From Alphaproteobacteria bacterium (GTDB lineage Bacteria; Pseudomonadota; Alphaproteobacteria; Reyranellales; Reyranellaceae), in assembly GCA_016869975.1 (NCBI GenBank), contig VGCZ01000041.1, positions 1 through 46,560 on the forward strand: a stretch of DNA of 46,560 nucleotides. Reading direction: 5' to 3'. The first letter of the stretch is position 1. Each line of letters starts with the position of its first letter. The translations under genes and the position numbers were made by a program. Under the pieces are notes generated by a model. It saw only the letters and a list, made by a program, of their open reading frames with translations. It was not told where the DNA came from and ran no database searches. This document shows, in pieces, positions 16,721 through 27,844 of this stretch.

Positions 16721-18385
16721 ATGCGTGGACGTCAGGTGTTCATGGAGAGCCTGCTGGCGCACGGCGCCGACACGATCTTCGGCAACCCCGGCACGACCGA
16801 GAGCCCGCTGATCGACTCGCTGCTCGACTACAAGCAGATGCGCTACATCGTGGCGCTGCACGAGGGCGTCGCCACCGGCGCGGCGAGCTTCTATGCCCAG
16901 GCCACGGGCAAGACGGCGATCGTCAACCTGCATGTCGCGCCCGGACTGGGCAACGCTGTCGGCGCGATCTACGGCGGGCTCAAGGCCAACTCGCCGATGA
17001 TCGTTACCGCCGGCGCGCAGGACACGCGCATGCGGCTGCGCGATCCGCTGCTCGGCCACGACCTGCCGTCGATCGCAGCACCGGTGACCAAGTGGAGCGT
17101 GCAGGTCGAGCGCGCCGACGAGATGGCGCCGATCCTGCGCCGCGCCTTCAAGATCGCCAACGACCCGCCGGCCGGCCCGGTCTTCGTCGCCCTGCCGATC
17201 AACGTGATGGAGCAGGAGACCGATGTCGGCCCGCAGGGCCCCGGCGCGCTGTTCCGCGCCCCGCGGCCGGATCCCGCCGCAGTCGAGGCGGTGGCCAGGC
17301 TGCTCCTGTCGAAGCGCAACCCGGTGATCGTCGCCGGCGACGATGTCGGCCGCGCCGGCGCGGTGCAGGAACTGGTGGCGCTGGCCGAGGCGCTGGGTGC
17401 CCAGGTGTGGGTCGAGGGCCTGCGCCACCACACCAACTTCCCCAACCGTCACCCCAACGCACGCGGCGCCGTGCCGTTCGACGCGGCGGCGGTCCGCAAG
17501 GCGTTCGACGGCGTCGACGCCGTGCTGATGGTCGGCGGCCCGTTCTTCGAGGAGGTGTGGTACGCGCCCGGCCTGCCCTTCCCCGCGGGCTGCGCCGTGG
17601 CGCATCTCGAGGCCTCGCACCAGCGGCTGGCCTACAACTACACGGCCGACGCCGGACTCATCGGCGACGTGCGCGCCGGCCTGTTGGCGATCCGCGAGGC
17701 GGTCGCGAGGGGGGCATCCGATGAATACAGAGGCGTTGCCCAGCGCCGCAACGCCGCGCTCCAGGCGCTGAAAGAGTCCGAGAGCGCCGCGCAGGCCGAC
17801 CGCGTGCGCAGGAGCTGGGAGCGCACGCCGATCTCGATGGCGCGCGCCATGGCCGAGATCCGCGACGGCCTGCCGCCCGGCGCGATCGTCGTCGACGAGT
17901 CGATCACCGCCAACATCGACCTCGCGCGCACCTTCGACTTCAGCACGCCGGGCGACTACTACAGTGGCCGCGGCGGCGGCATCGGCCAGGGCCTGGCCGG
18001 CGCGCTGGGCACGCAGGTGGCCCATCCCGGCCGGCCGGTGGTCTGCATCTCCGGCGACGGCTCCTCGATGTACAGCATCCAGGCGCTGTGGACGGCCGCG
18101 CATCACGACCTGCCGATCGTCTTCGTCATCCTGGCCAACCGCGAGTACCGCGTGCTCAAGCATAATCTCGACACCTATCGCCAGCGCTTCGACGCGCTGT
18201 CGAACCAGGGCTATCCGCACATGGATCTCGGCGGCCCGCCGCTCGGCTTCCTCGACATGGCGCGCGGCATGGGCGTCGCCGGAACCCTGGTGACCAAGGG
18301 CGCCGATCTCGCCGGCGCGGTGCGCGCGGCCTTCGCGAGCAAGAAGCCGCATCTCATCGAGGTGGCGATCGAGGGCAAGCGCTAG
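16721..18385 (+). CDS. ThDP-dependent enzyme, benzoylformate decarboxylase / acetolactate synthase-like
   Basis: 554 residues, the usual size of the family. Three domains: the N-terminal PYR domain with IFGNPGTTESPLID and catalytic Glu in ALHEGVATGA (E48); a central domain with RNPVIVAGDDVGRAGAV; and the C-terminal PP domain with ISGDGSSMYS and, 20-odd residues later, VILANREY, the Mg-ThDP motif. IGQGLAGALGTQVA is a further match. The GNPGTTE start and NREY ending resemble benzoylformate decarboxylase-type proteins rather than biosynthetic acetolactate synthase (which is encoded separately at 30347-32113). It most likely decarboxylates an aromatic or branched 2-oxo acid. GTGGAG precedes the ATG. 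An alpha/beta hydrolase follows after 3 bp. Confidence 0.85.
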   Translation: MRGRQVFMESLLAHGADTIFGNPGTTESPLIDSLLDYKQMRYIVALHEGVATGAASFYAQATGKTAIVNLHVAPGLGNAVGAIYGGLKANSPMIVTAGAQDTRMRLRDPLLGHDLPSIAAPVTKWSVQVERADEMAPILRRAFKIANDPPAGPVFVALPINVMEQETDVGPQGPGALFRAPRPDPAAVEAVARLLLSKRNPVIVAGDDVGRAGAVQELVALAEALGAQVWVEGLRHHTNFPNRHPNARGAVPFDAAAVRKAFDGVDAVLMVGGPFFEEVWYAPGLPFPAGCAVAHLEASHQRLAYNYTADAGLIGDVRAGLLAIREAVARGASDEYRGVAQRRNAALQALKESESAAQADRVRRSWERTPISMARAMAEIRDGLPPGAIVVDESITANIDLARTFDFSTPGDYYSGRGGGIGQGLAGALGTQVAHPGRPVVCISGDGSSMYSIQALWTAAHHDLPIVFVILANREYRVLKHNLDTYRQRFDALSNQGYPHMDLGGPPLGFLDMARGMGVAGTLVTKGADLAGAVRAAFASKKPHLIEVAIEGKR

Positions 18386-18388
18386 AGC

Positions 18389-19356
<968 letters not shown>

Positions 19357-19401
19357 AATCCGAAAGACGCTGTCGGGCCTCTCCCGCCCGAAGCGGCGCG
19401 C

Positions 19402-19430
19402 GATATAGCAGCGGGTTCCGGGCGGCGCAA
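19402..19430 (-). promoter_or_regulatory. Putative sigma-70 promoter of tRNA-Lys
   Basis: On the minus strand TTGCGC (19430-19425) and TATATC (19407-19402) are separated by 17 bases, a good housekeeping-type promoter. A GC-rich discriminator (GCGCGCCGC) follows, as in stringently controlled stable-RNA promoters. The tRNA begins about 45 bases downstream. Confidence 0.55.
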
Positions 19431-19447
19431 GCTTCAGGAATTTCGCG

Positions 19448-20581
19448 TCAGGAGTTTCGGGGAATCAACAGGTCGCGGTGGACGCTGACGCCGAGCAACA
19501 AGCCGCAGGCGAAAAGCACGGTGAGCATGGCGGTGCCGCCGTAGGAGACCAGCGGCAGCGGCACGCCGACCACCGGGATCAGCCCCATGACCATGGCGAT
19601 GTTGATGAAGACATAGAGGAAGACGTTGATCGTCACGCCCATCGCCAGCACGCGACCGAAATGGTTGCGGCTGGAGCGGGCGATGACGAAGCCATAGGCC
19701 AGCAGCAGGGCGAACAGCGCCAGCACCAAAGCGCCGCCCAGCAAGCCGGTCTCCTCGGTCCACATGGTGAAGATGAAGTCGGTGTGCTTCTCGGGCAGGA
19801 AGTTTAGTGCCGATTGCGTGCCCTGACCGAAGCCCTTGCCGAACAGCCCGCCCGAACCGATCGCGATCTTCGACTGGGTGATGTGATAGCCGGCGCCCAG
19901 TGGATCGCGATCGGGATCCAGGAAGGTGAGCACCCGGCCGCGCTGGTACTGGTGCATCATGCTCCAGGCGATGGGCAGCGAGGCGACCGAGAGCACGCCG
20001 GCGAGCAGGAACTTCCACAGCTTGACGCCGGCCACGAACATCACCGCCGTGCCGGCGAAGAACAGCACCATGGCGGTGCCGAGATCGGGCTGCACCATGA
20101 CCAGCGCCACCGGCACCAGCATCGCCAGCAGCGGCGGGAAGACATAGACGATGCGCTCGACCTGCTCGCGCGAGAGATGGTGATAATAGCGCGCCAGCGC
20201 CATCACCAGCGCGACCTTCATCAGCTCCGAGGGCTGGATCTGGATCACCTTGAAGTCGAGCCAGCGCTGCGCGCCCATGGCGCCCTTGCCGATCAGGTCG
20301 ACCGCCACCAGCATCAGCACCGAGACGATGTAGAACGGGTAGGCCAGCCGCATCCAGATCCGGATATCGATCAGCGCCACCGCCAGCGCCATCAGCAGCG
20401 CGACGCTGAAGCGGATGGCGTGCTTGGCCGCCCACGGTTCGGGCTTCATACCGCCGGCCGAGTACAGCGCCAGGGTGCCGACACCGCCGATCAGGATCAG
20501 CAGCAGCACCACGCCCCAGCGGATGCGCCAGATCTTGTCGCCCAGCGTCAGCTCAGGGATGGCGGCGGCGGCCAGCGTCAT
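19448..20581 (-). CDS. rodA: Rod-shape determining peptidoglycan glycosyltransferase RodA
   Basis: 377 residues, about ten membrane spans, SEDS family. Family landmarks: GAQRWLDFKVIQIQPSELMKVALV, VQPDLGTAMVLF (the Asp-containing loop), AGYHITQSKIAIGSGGLFGKGFGQGTQS, LPEKHTDFIFTMWTEETGLLGG and PLPLVSYGGTAML. RodA polymerises lipid II into glycan strands for lateral wall growth, in complex with the class B PBP encoded just upstream. Its ATG overlaps the PBP2 stop (ATGA), so production of the two is coupled. It is the last gene of the mre/mrd operon. Confidence 0.97.
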   Translation of the reverse strand: MTLAAAAIPELTLGDKIWRIRWGVVLLLILIGGVGTLALYSAGGMKPEPWAAKHAIRFSVALLMALAVALIDIRIWMRLAYPFYIVSVLMLVAVDLIGKGAMGAQRWLDFKVIQIQPSELMKVALVMALARYYHHLSREQVERIVYVFPPLLAMLVPVALVMVQPDLGTAMVLFFAGTAVMFVAGVKLWKFLLAGVLSVASLPIAWSMMHQYQRGRVLTFLDPDRDPLGAGYHITQSKIAIGSGGLFGKGFGQGTQSALNFLPEKHTDFIFTMWTEETGLLGGALVLALFALLLAYGFVIARSSRNHFGRVLAMGVTINVFLYVFINIAMVMGLIPVVGVPLPLVSYGGTAMLTVLFACGLLLGVSVHRDLLIPRNS

Positions 20582-22500
20582 TTGCGCTCGGCGAGGTTCG
20601 GGTCGGGCACGCCATGCACCGCGGCGTTCTTGAAGCGACCGGGCTTGCGCGAGGGATCGAGCTTCTGCGTCTGGATCATGATGTCACGGGTGATCGGCGC
20701 GGCGGTGGCCGAGCCGCCCATGCCGTGCTCGACGATCAGCGCGCAGGCGTAGCGCGGGTTGTCGAGCGGCGCGTAACCGACGAAGAGCGCGTGGTGGCGC
20801 AGGTGCCAGGGCAGCTCCGACTGGCTCATCTTGCGATCGCGCTCCGATTCGGTGATGCGCTTGACCTGCGAGGTGCCGGTCTTGCCGGCCATCGCCATCT
20901 CCCGCTCCCTGATGCGCGAGGCCCAGGCGGTGCCATGCTCGCCATTGACCACCATCACCATGCCCTGGCGGATGGCGTTGAGATTGGCCGGCTTGAAACG
21001 CAGGCTGGGCGCGTCCGGCACGGTCTGCACCGCGGGCGCGGTCAGCTTGTCGCGCGCGCGCGCGACCGACGCGACGAGGCGCGGCTTGACGTCGTAGCCG
21101 CCATTGGCGATGCGCGCGGTCATGACGGCGAGCTGCAGCGGCGTCGCCAGCATGTCGCCCTGGCCGATGCCGAGATTGTAGGTATCGCCGACGTTCCAGG
21201 CCTTGCTCTGGCTCTCCTGCTTCCAGGCCCGCGTCGGCTGCAGCGCGCCCGATTCCTCGGGCAGGCCAGCGCCTGTGGGCCGTCCGAAACCCAGCTTGAA
21301 GGCCATGTCGGCGATACGCTCGACGCCGACGCGTTTGGCGACTTCGTAGAAGTAGCAGTCGCAGGACTGGGCCAACGCGCCGTGTACGTTCAGCCAGCCG
21401 TGCCCGCCGGGGTGGATCCAGCAATATTTCTTCTGGTCCTTGCCGGGCATGTCGATCGAGCCACTGCAAGGCAGCGCCGTCCAGACGTCGATGACACCGG
21501 CCTCCAGCGCCGCCAGCGCCGTCACCATCTTGTAGGTCGAGCCGGGCGGATAGGCGCCCGACGCCGCCTTGTTGAACAGCGGCTTCATCGGATGGTTGAG
21601 CAGCTCGTTCCACTCGCTTTGGGTGACGCCGCGGGCAAAGACGTTGCTGTCGAAGCCCGGCACCGAGACCATGGCCAGGATGTCGCCGCTGATCACGTCC
21701 ATGACGACCGCGGCGGCGCTCTCGTTCTTCAGCCGCTCGGCGACCCAGCGCTGCAGCTCGAGATCGATGGTCAGCAGCAGATTGGCGCCCGGCTCGCCGT
21801 CGGAGCGATCGAGCTCGCGTACCACGCGGCCCACCGCGTTGACTTCCATCCGCACCGCGCCGGCCTTGCCGCGCAGCTTGTCGTCGAAGCGTCGCTCGAT
21901 GCCCTTCTTGCCGATGCGCATGCCGGGCAGCTGCAGCAACGGATCGTCGTCCTCGCCGAGATCCTTGCGATCGACGCGGCCGACATAGCCGACGATGTGG
22001 CTCATCAGCTCGGCGTGGAAATAGTCGCGCGTCTGGCCCAGCTCGATGGCGACGCCGGGCAGTTCGGGACCGTTGAACTCGATCTGCGCCACCTGCTCCC
22101 AGCTCAAATTCTCCTTCACCGTGATCGGCGCGAATCGGCGGAACTGGCTCAGCAGGCGTTTGCGTTCGGCCTCGCCCAGGCCGAGGATCTTGTCGAGGCG
22201 CTCCATCGACTCTTCGGCCTGGCGCAATTTCTCCGCCGTCATCACGACGCGGTAGTTGTTGCGGTTGGCCGCCAGCGGCTCGCCGGTGCGGTCGAAGATC
22301 AGGCCACGCGAGGGCGCCTGCAGGCGCATGCCGATGCGGTTGTCGTCAGCCAGCACCCTGTACTTGCCGCCCTCGACCATGGTCAGCCAATACTGCCGCG
22401 CGGCCAGCCCGCCCAGCAGCGCCGCCTGGCCGGCGCCCAGCAGCAAGGCGCGGCGCGTGAAGCGCGAATGCCGGTCGCTGTCGTTGCGGTCCCGCCTCAC
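20578..22500 (-). CDS. mrdA: Penicillin-binding protein 2 (peptidoglycan DD-transpeptidase)
   Basis: 640 residues from a GTG at 22500 that overlaps the mreD stop (GTGA) and has GGAGG 9 bases upstream; the longer open frame is mreD in the wrong frame. One N-terminal signal-anchor (RRALLLGAGQAALLGGLAAR), then the non-catalytic pedestal (APSRGLIFDRTGEPLAANRNNYRVV), then the transpeptidase domain with SxxK in GSTYKMV (around residue 320), SxN-type SCDCYF and KTG in GKTGTSQV. It crosslinks new wall in the elongasome with RodA. Confidence 0.96.
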   Translation of the reverse strand: MRRDRNDSDRHSRFTRRALLLGAGQAALLGGLAARQYWLTMVEGGKYRVLADDNRIGMRLQAPSRGLIFDRTGEPLAANRNNYRVVMTAEKLRQAEESMERLDKILGLGEAERKRLLSQFRRFAPITVKENLSWEQVAQIEFNGPELPGVAIELGQTRDYFHAELMSHIVGYVGRVDRKDLGEDDDPLLQLPGMRIGKKGIERRFDDKLRGKAGAVRMEVNAVGRVVRELDRSDGEPGANLLLTIDLELQRWVAERLKNESAAAVVMDVISGDILAMVSVPGFDSNVFARGVTQSEWNELLNHPMKPLFNKAASGAYPPGSTYKMVTALAALEAGVIDVWTALPCSGSIDMPGKDQKKYCWIHPGGHGWLNVHGALAQSCDCYFYEVAKRVGVERIADMAFKLGFGRPTGAGLPEESGALQPTRAWKQESQSKAWNVGDTYNLGIGQGDMLATPLQLAVMTARIANGGYDVKPRLVASVARARDKLTAPAVQTVPDAPSLRFKPANLNAIRQGMVMVVNGEHGTAWASRIREREMAMAGKTGTSQVKRITESERDRKMSQSELPWHLRHHALFVGYAPLDNPRYACALIVEHGMGGSATAAPITRDIMIQTQKLDPSRKPGRFKNAAVHGVPDPNLAERK

Positions 22501-23012
22501 GACGAGGCCTCCGCCAACCGGTTGCGGCCGAGCAGCCAACCGAGGATCGGGTAGAGGAACAGCGAGACGACGTATTGCAGCAGCGCCGGCCACGGATCGA
22601 CGAGGCTGGCCTGGAGAAGCGCGCCGAGCACCCAGGCCAGCGTCACGGCGGCGCCGACGACCAGCGCGTAGAGCAGCCAGATGAAGGCGAAGGACACCTC
22701 CAGCAGATACTTGCGGCTCGACGAGACGACGCGCCAGACCAGCAGGAACTGCAGGGCGGAGATACCCAGCGGCGCGCCCGGGCCGTATTGCAGCAGGTCG
22801 AACAGCAGGCCGAACAGCAGCAGCGCCGGCGCCGGCACCGCGGCCGGTCGGTGCAGGCTGAAATGGAACACGGCCATCAGCGGCAGCAGGGTCGCGACGG
22901 AGGGCAGGAACGGCACGCGTAGCGGGATAAGGCTGGCCAGCATCAGCAAGAGGATGACGAAGGCCGGCGCCAGCGCATAGGCCAACCTGTCGAGGCGATG
23001 CAGGAACTCCAT
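22497..23012 (-). CDS. mreD: Rod-shape determining protein MreD
   Basis: 171 residues, five to six predicted membrane spans, including FVILLLMLASLIPLRVPFLPS and FIWLLYALVVGAAVTLAWVLGAL. The sequence is poorly conserved as is usual for MreD; the assignment leans on its hydrophobic profile, its size and its position between mreC (2 bp upstream) and the PBP2 gene (4-base overlap). Role: inner-membrane member of the elongasome that modulates MreC and PBP2. Confidence 0.9.
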   Translation of the reverse strand: MEFLHRLDRLAYALAPAFVILLLMLASLIPLRVPFLPSVATLLPLMAVFHFSLHRPAAVPAPALLLFGLLFDLLQYGPGAPLGISALQFLLVWRVVSSSRKYLLEVSFAFIWLLYALVVGAAVTLAWVLGALLQASLVDPWPALLQYVVSLFLYPILGWLLGRNRLAEASS

Positions 23013-23014
23013 GG

Positions 23015-23902
23015 TCAGCGCCCCCGCACCGGATGCAGCGGCGGCGGCGGCGGCGGCGGATTCGTCACCAGGCCGGTGACACCGTAGTCGACCACGCGCA
23101 CCAGCTCGAGGCGGGACAGGTCGCCCACCGGCCGGATGCGGATGCCGTCCTCGCCGGCCGAGGTCACCACGCCCACCGGCAAGCCGACTGGAAAGCTGCC
23201 GCCGTGGCCCGACGTGATGATGCGGTCACCCTGCTGGATGCCGCCGACCGACTGCATGAAGTTCAGCTTCAGGCGGCTGGAATTGTCGCCGGCGAGGATG
23301 GCGCGCTCGCGCGTGCGTTCGATCATGACCGGCAGCCGGAAGCTGATGTCGGTGACAAGCAGGACGCGGGCGGAGTGCTCGCCGGCGTCGGTGATGCGCC
23401 CGATCATGCCCTCGGCGGTGATCACCGCCTGGCCGGGCGCCACGCCAGCGCGGCGGCCGACATTGAGCAGCATGCTGCGCATGAAGGCGCTGCCCGAATC
23501 GCCCACCACCCGCGCCGTGATGAAGCGCGCCTGCGGTCCCTCCTGGAAGTTCGCCAGGCCGCGCAGCTCGACGTTCTCGGCGTCGAGTCGGCGCGCCACG
23601 CCCTGCCAGGCCAGCAGCCGCGCGTTTTCCTCGCGCAGCCGCGCGTTCTCGGCGCGCAGGTTGGTGACGTCCTCGATCTGGGCGACGAAATCGTTGACCG
23701 CCGCCACCGGTCGGGCGACGGCGTCGAGCAACGGGGTGACGAGGTCGGAGACCACGGCACGCACACGCTCGACCAGTACGGTGTCGGCCTTGCCGATCAG
23801 CATGGCGCCGACGGCGGCGAGCACGAGCAAGCCCAGCGAAAACCGCTGCACGACGGTGCGCAGCGACACCGCCGTCTGGGTGAAGGTCTCGCCCAAGGCC
23901 AT
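23015..23902 (-). CDS. mreC: Rod-shape determining protein MreC
   Basis: 295 residues from the ATG at 23902 (MALGETF); a longer frame exists upstream but lies in a repeat-containing leader. One membrane span (SLGLLVLAAVGAMLIG), a coiled coil (NLRAENARLREENARLLA), then the periplasmic double beta-barrel with ARVVGDSGSAFMRSMLLNVGRRAGV and GMIGRITDAGEHSARVLLVTD. The C-terminus is a proline run (NPPPPPPPLHPVRGR). MreC activates PBP2-RodA from the periplasm. It is separated from mreB by 157 bp carrying a palindromic repeat, while mreC, mreD, mrdA and rodA are tightly packed. Confidence 0.95.
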   Translation of the reverse strand: MALGETFTQTAVSLRTVVQRFSLGLLVLAAVGAMLIGKADTVLVERVRAVVSDLVTPLLDAVARPVAAVNDFVAQIEDVTNLRAENARLREENARLLAWQGVARRLDAENVELRGLANFQEGPQARFITARVVGDSGSAFMRSMLLNVGRRAGVAPGQAVITAEGMIGRITDAGEHSARVLLVTDISFRLPVMIERTRERAILAGDNSSRLKLNFMQSVGGIQQGDRIITSGHGGSFPVGLPVGVVTSAGEDGIRIRPVGDLSRLELVRVVDYGVTGLVTNPPPPPPPLHPVRGR

Positions 23903-23988
23903 CGTGCCGATCAATCTCCCCGGGGTCGCGATCCGAAGATCGCATAGTCTACGCCATAAGCGGGCGCTCGGCAAAAAGCGCCCTCCGT

Positions 23989-24055
23989 GTCATCCCCAAC
24001 GCAGTGACGGATCGATCCAGGGTCGCCCTGGATTCCTCGCCGCGCTCGAAATGAC
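23989..24055. repeat. Intergenic palindromic repeat, family A (mreB-mreC gap)
   Basis: About 67 bases with inverted halves: on the minus strand GTCATTTCGAGCG and GGAATCCAGGG, answered by CCCTGGAT..GATCC and GGATGACA. A related element lies at 37489-37545. It can fold into a long imperfect hairpin in the mreB-mreC transcript. It looks like a dispersed non-coding repeat; a role in termination or mRNA stability between mreB and mreC is possible. Confidence 0.65.
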
Positions 24056-24059
24056 GGGA

Positions 24060-25157
<1,098 letters not shown>

Positions 25158-25295
25158 TCACCCCGCCCGCGGCACGAACGGGCGTCGTCTTAGACCGCCC
25201 TCGCCGGGGCGGCAAGCGTTCCGAAGCTGACGTCCGGCCCGGCATGCGGCACGTCGGCGCAGGGGCTGACGGCCTGCCGCCGCCAGCGGGCCGGG

Positions 25296-25931
25296 CTATC
25301 GCGTGTGGCCCTCTTCCCCTCTCCCCGCGCCGACCAGCCGCAGGGCGAGTTCGGCGTAGCGTTCGGCGATGGTTTCGGGCCGATCCGGGCCATTGGCGCG
25401 GTACCAGCCGGCCACCGCCGTGCACATGGTCAGGATCGCGCGCACTGTCTCGGCGGCGTAAGGCTGGCTGAAGACACGCCGCCGGCAGCCCTCGGCGACG
25501 ACGTCCTTGAACACCTGGCCGACCCGGTCGCGCAGGGCCACGACCTTGCGGCGGTCGACCAACGACAGGCTGCGCAGTTCGCTGTTGCCGATGAAGGATT
25601 CGTCCTGCCGCCTGGTGTGCAGCAGCACATGCGCCCGCACGATCGCCGCCAGTCGGGCCGCCGGGTCCGGGCCGGCGCCATCGCGGGCGGCCTCGAGGTC
25701 AGCGATCAGGTCCTCCGTAACGCGCACCATGATGGTGCGCAGCATGTCGGCCTTGGACGGGAAGTAGTGATAGGCGGCCGAGACGCTGACGCCGGCGCGC
25801 TGGGCGATGTCGCGCATCGAGGCGCCGTGATAGCCCTGCTCGAGGAACAGCGAGAGCGCCACGCGCAGCATGGCCTCGGCGCCGTCGGGTTCCGCCGAGG
25901 GCCGGCTCTTCAGGGCCGCCGAAGCGCCCAC
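25296..25931 (-). CDS. TetR family transcriptional regulator
   Basis: 211 residues from a GTG at 25931, 3 bp after the amidohydrolase stop. The N-terminal helix-turn-helix is clear: MLRVALSLFLEQGYHGASMRDIAQRAGVSVSAAYHYFPSKADMLRTI (~residues 21-66). The C-terminal ligand domain is TetR_C-like (SFIGNSELRSLSLVDRRKVVALRDRVGQVFKDVV), similar to regulators of acyl-compound catabolism. It is cotranscribed with the amidohydrolase and probably represses that operon through the palindrome at 27677-27699. The last codons (GRGEEGHTR) overlap sequence resembling half of the GGGGAGAGGG repeat found at 29607. Confidence 0.9.
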   Translation of the reverse strand: MGASAALKSRPSAEPDGAEAMLRVALSLFLEQGYHGASMRDIAQRAGVSVSAAYHYFPSKADMLRTIMVRVTEDLIADLEAARDGAGPDPAARLAAIVRAHVLLHTRRQDESFIGNSELRSLSLVDRRKVVALRDRVGQVFKDVVAEGCRRRVFSQPYAAETVRAILTMCTAVAGWYRANGPDRPETIAERYAELALRLVGAGRGEEGHTR

Positions 25932-25934
25932 GCC

Positions 25935-27665
25935 CTACTCCGCCGCCATCGCCTGGGGCGCGCGTCGCCCGACGCCGTGGCGCAGCAGCATGCCGGAATG
26001 CGTGCCGGTCTGCTGGTCGTCGCGGATCGTCACCGCGCCGTTGACCAGCACGTAGCGATAGCCACGCGCGCGCTGGATGCGGCGCCACTCGCCGCCCGGC
26101 AGGTCGTGCACGATCTCGTCGGGCAGCACGGCGAGGTTGTCGTAGTCGTAGACCACGATGTCGGCCGGCGCGCCCTTGCGCAGCACGCCGCGGCCGGTGA
26201 AGCCCGCGACCTCCGCCGGCAGCGCCGAGAGCCGCCAATGCGCCTCCTCCAGCGAGAGCATGCCGTGCTGGCGCACCACCTTGCAGATCGTCTCGGTGGG
26301 ATAGCGCCCTGCCGTAAGGAACTTGGTATGCGCGCCGCCGTCGGAGACGCCGAACAGCACGTAGGGATCGGCCACGATCTCCCGTAGATACTCGATATTG
26401 CCGTTCGGTGGTGCGGCGAAGAACTCGGTCTTGAGATCCTCCTCGACCGCCATGTCGAGCATGACGTCGACCGGATGCTTGCCCATCTTCTGGCCGGCGT
26501 AGGCCAGGGTATGGTCGAGCCACACCTTGTTCTTCTCGGCTTGCGGACCAACGATCACGATGTCCGGCAGCGGGCCGGTCGCGGTACGCGGCATCTTGTC
26601 CTTCAGCGCCGCGCGACGCGCCGGATCGGCGAGCTTGGCCTTGCGCTCTTCGAGCGTACCTGTGGTGGCGTCGCACCACGCCTGAGAGTCATCGAACAGA
26701 TTCCAGTTCTCGAAGGTGAAGGTGAAGCCGGCATCCGTCGTCAGCCCCTGGCCGACGACCCGGATGCCGCGCTCGCGGCAGCTCTTGAGCCAGGCCAGCA
26801 CGCGGCGATGGATATCGGGGCGGTGATCGAAGGCCTGCACAACGTTCATGATCATCGGCCGGCCGCTGAGTTCCGCCATCTCCTCGTAGAACGCGTGGTC
26901 CCGGGCGTTGTCGCCGGAGACCAGCAGCATCTGCATGAAGCCGTCGTTGCGTCGGCGCAGCACCTTGGCGAGCTCACGGCAGGTGTCGTCGTGCATCACG
27001 TCGGTGGGCATGGGCGAGCCATCGAAATCGCGCTGCACGCAGGCCGGGCCGGTGGGCAGCATGCGCTGCGCCGACCAGCCGCAACCGCCGGCGTCCATCG
27101 CCTCCTCCAGCAGCCGGCAGAGCTCGCGATGCTCGGCGTCGGTCGGCCGCTTGCCCGCCTTGGCCGCCTCGAAGCCCATGACCCAGATCAGCAGCGGGCT
27201 GATCGGCACATAGGGCAGGATGTTGATTGCCTTGGGCGTACGATCGACGCTGTCGAGGAACTCGGGGAACGTCACCCAATCCCACGGCATGCCCTGTTGC
27301 ATCGAGGGCATCGGGATCGCCTCGACGCGCGTCATGGTCATCATCGAGCGCTCGCGCATCTCGGGCTTCACCGGCGCGAAGCCGAAACCGCAATTGCCGA
27401 TCACGACCGACGTGATGCCGTGCCAGCCCGACAGCGTGCAGTACGGGTCCCAAAAGAGCTGCGCGTCGTAATGCGTGTGCAGATCGATGAAGCCCGGCGC
27501 CACGATCAGACCCTGGGCGTCGATCACCTCGCGCGCGTCGGCGGGGTCGATGCGGCCGATCTCGGCGATCACGCCGTCCCTGATGCCGATATCGCCGCGA
27601 TAGCGCGGCGCGCGGCTGCCGTCGACGATCATGCCGTTGCGGATCACGCGGTCGAAGCGGGCCAT
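25935..27665 (-). CDS. N-acyl-D-amino-acid deacylase family amidohydrolase
   Basis: 576 residues. Amidohydrolase-superfamily metal site: HTHYD with H63 and H65, and the cysteine ligand of the D-aminoacylase branch in IGNCGFGFAP (C92). Further landmarks are TTDAGFTFTFENW, the late Asp in GVSDGGAHTKFL and the C-terminal beta-sandwich return GAPADIVVYDYDNLAVLPDE. It should hydrolyse an N-acyl D-amino acid or similar amide in the cytosol. AGGGAGG precedes the ATG. A tetR gene follows after 3 bp, and a palindrome just upstream of the start suggests repression. The natural substrate cannot be read from the sequence. Confidence 0.88.
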   Translation of the reverse strand: MARFDRVIRNGMIVDGSRAPRYRGDIGIRDGVIAEIGRIDPADAREVIDAQGLIVAPGFIDLHTHYDAQLFWDPYCTLSGWHGITSVVIGNCGFGFAPVKPEMRERSMMTMTRVEAIPMPSMQQGMPWDWVTFPEFLDSVDRTPKAINILPYVPISPLLIWVMGFEAAKAGKRPTDAEHRELCRLLEEAMDAGGCGWSAQRMLPTGPACVQRDFDGSPMPTDVMHDDTCRELAKVLRRRNDGFMQMLLVSGDNARDHAFYEEMAELSGRPMIMNVVQAFDHRPDIHRRVLAWLKSCRERGIRVVGQGLTTDAGFTFTFENWNLFDDSQAWCDATTGTLEERKAKLADPARRAALKDKMPRTATGPLPDIVIVGPQAEKNKVWLDHTLAYAGQKMGKHPVDVMLDMAVEEDLKTEFFAAPPNGNIEYLREIVADPYVLFGVSDGGAHTKFLTAGRYPTETICKVVRQHGMLSLEEAHWRLSALPAEVAGFTGRGVLRKGAPADIVVYDYDNLAVLPDEIVHDLPGGEWRRIQRARGYRYVLVNGAVTIRDDQQTGTHSGMLLRHGVGRRAPQAMAAE

Positions 27666-27676
27666 GGCGTCCTCCC

Positions 27677-27699
27677 TGCGAACTTAACGAACGTTCGCA
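27677..27699. promoter_or_regulatory. Palindromic operator upstream of amidohydrolase-tetR operon
   Basis: TGCGAAC (27677-27683) and GTTCGCA (27693-27699) form a perfect 7-base inverted repeat with 9 bases between, and an inner CGAACGTTCG palindrome lies at 27688-27697. It begins 12 bases upstream of the amidohydrolase ATG. The position fits an operator for the downstream TetR protein. A second GAACGTTC lies at 27845-27852. Confidence 0.6.
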
Positions 27700-27736
27700 T
27701 GGGATGGCGTGGCGCGCAAATCCTCAGAAAAACAGA

Positions 27737-27762
27737 ACGCCCGGGTCTTTCGACCTGGGCGT
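27737..27762 (-). terminator. Rho-independent terminator of ilvC
   Basis: Read on the minus strand: ACGCCCAGGTC, loop GAAA, GACCCGGGCGT (11-bp stem with one G-U pair), then TCTGTTTTTCT. AAACAGAAC upstream (plus 27791-27783) and GTTCTGTTT (27738-27730) extend the structure. It lies about 140 bases after the ilvC stop. Confidence 0.8.
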
Positions 27763-27844
27763 CCGACGCGGAAGCCTCCCGTGTTCTGTTTCTTAGCGAC
27801 CGCGTGAATTGCGCCAAAATCGAGCGTCACCCTGCCGCGAGAAT

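Noticed and set aside
20614-22554. 646-codon plus-strand frame opposite the PBP2 gene
   Set aside because: It is antisense to an unmistakable penicillin-binding protein and carries no recognisable domain.
22501-22593. N-terminal extension of PBP2 to 22593
   Set aside because: That part overlaps mreD in another frame. The GTG at 22500 has a ribosome site and gives the expected signal anchor.
25308-25330. Half of the GGGGAGAGGG palindrome in the tetR 3' end
   Set aside because: Only about 15 bases match, inside a coding region in GC-rich DNA; it could be chance, so it is not listed as a repeat.
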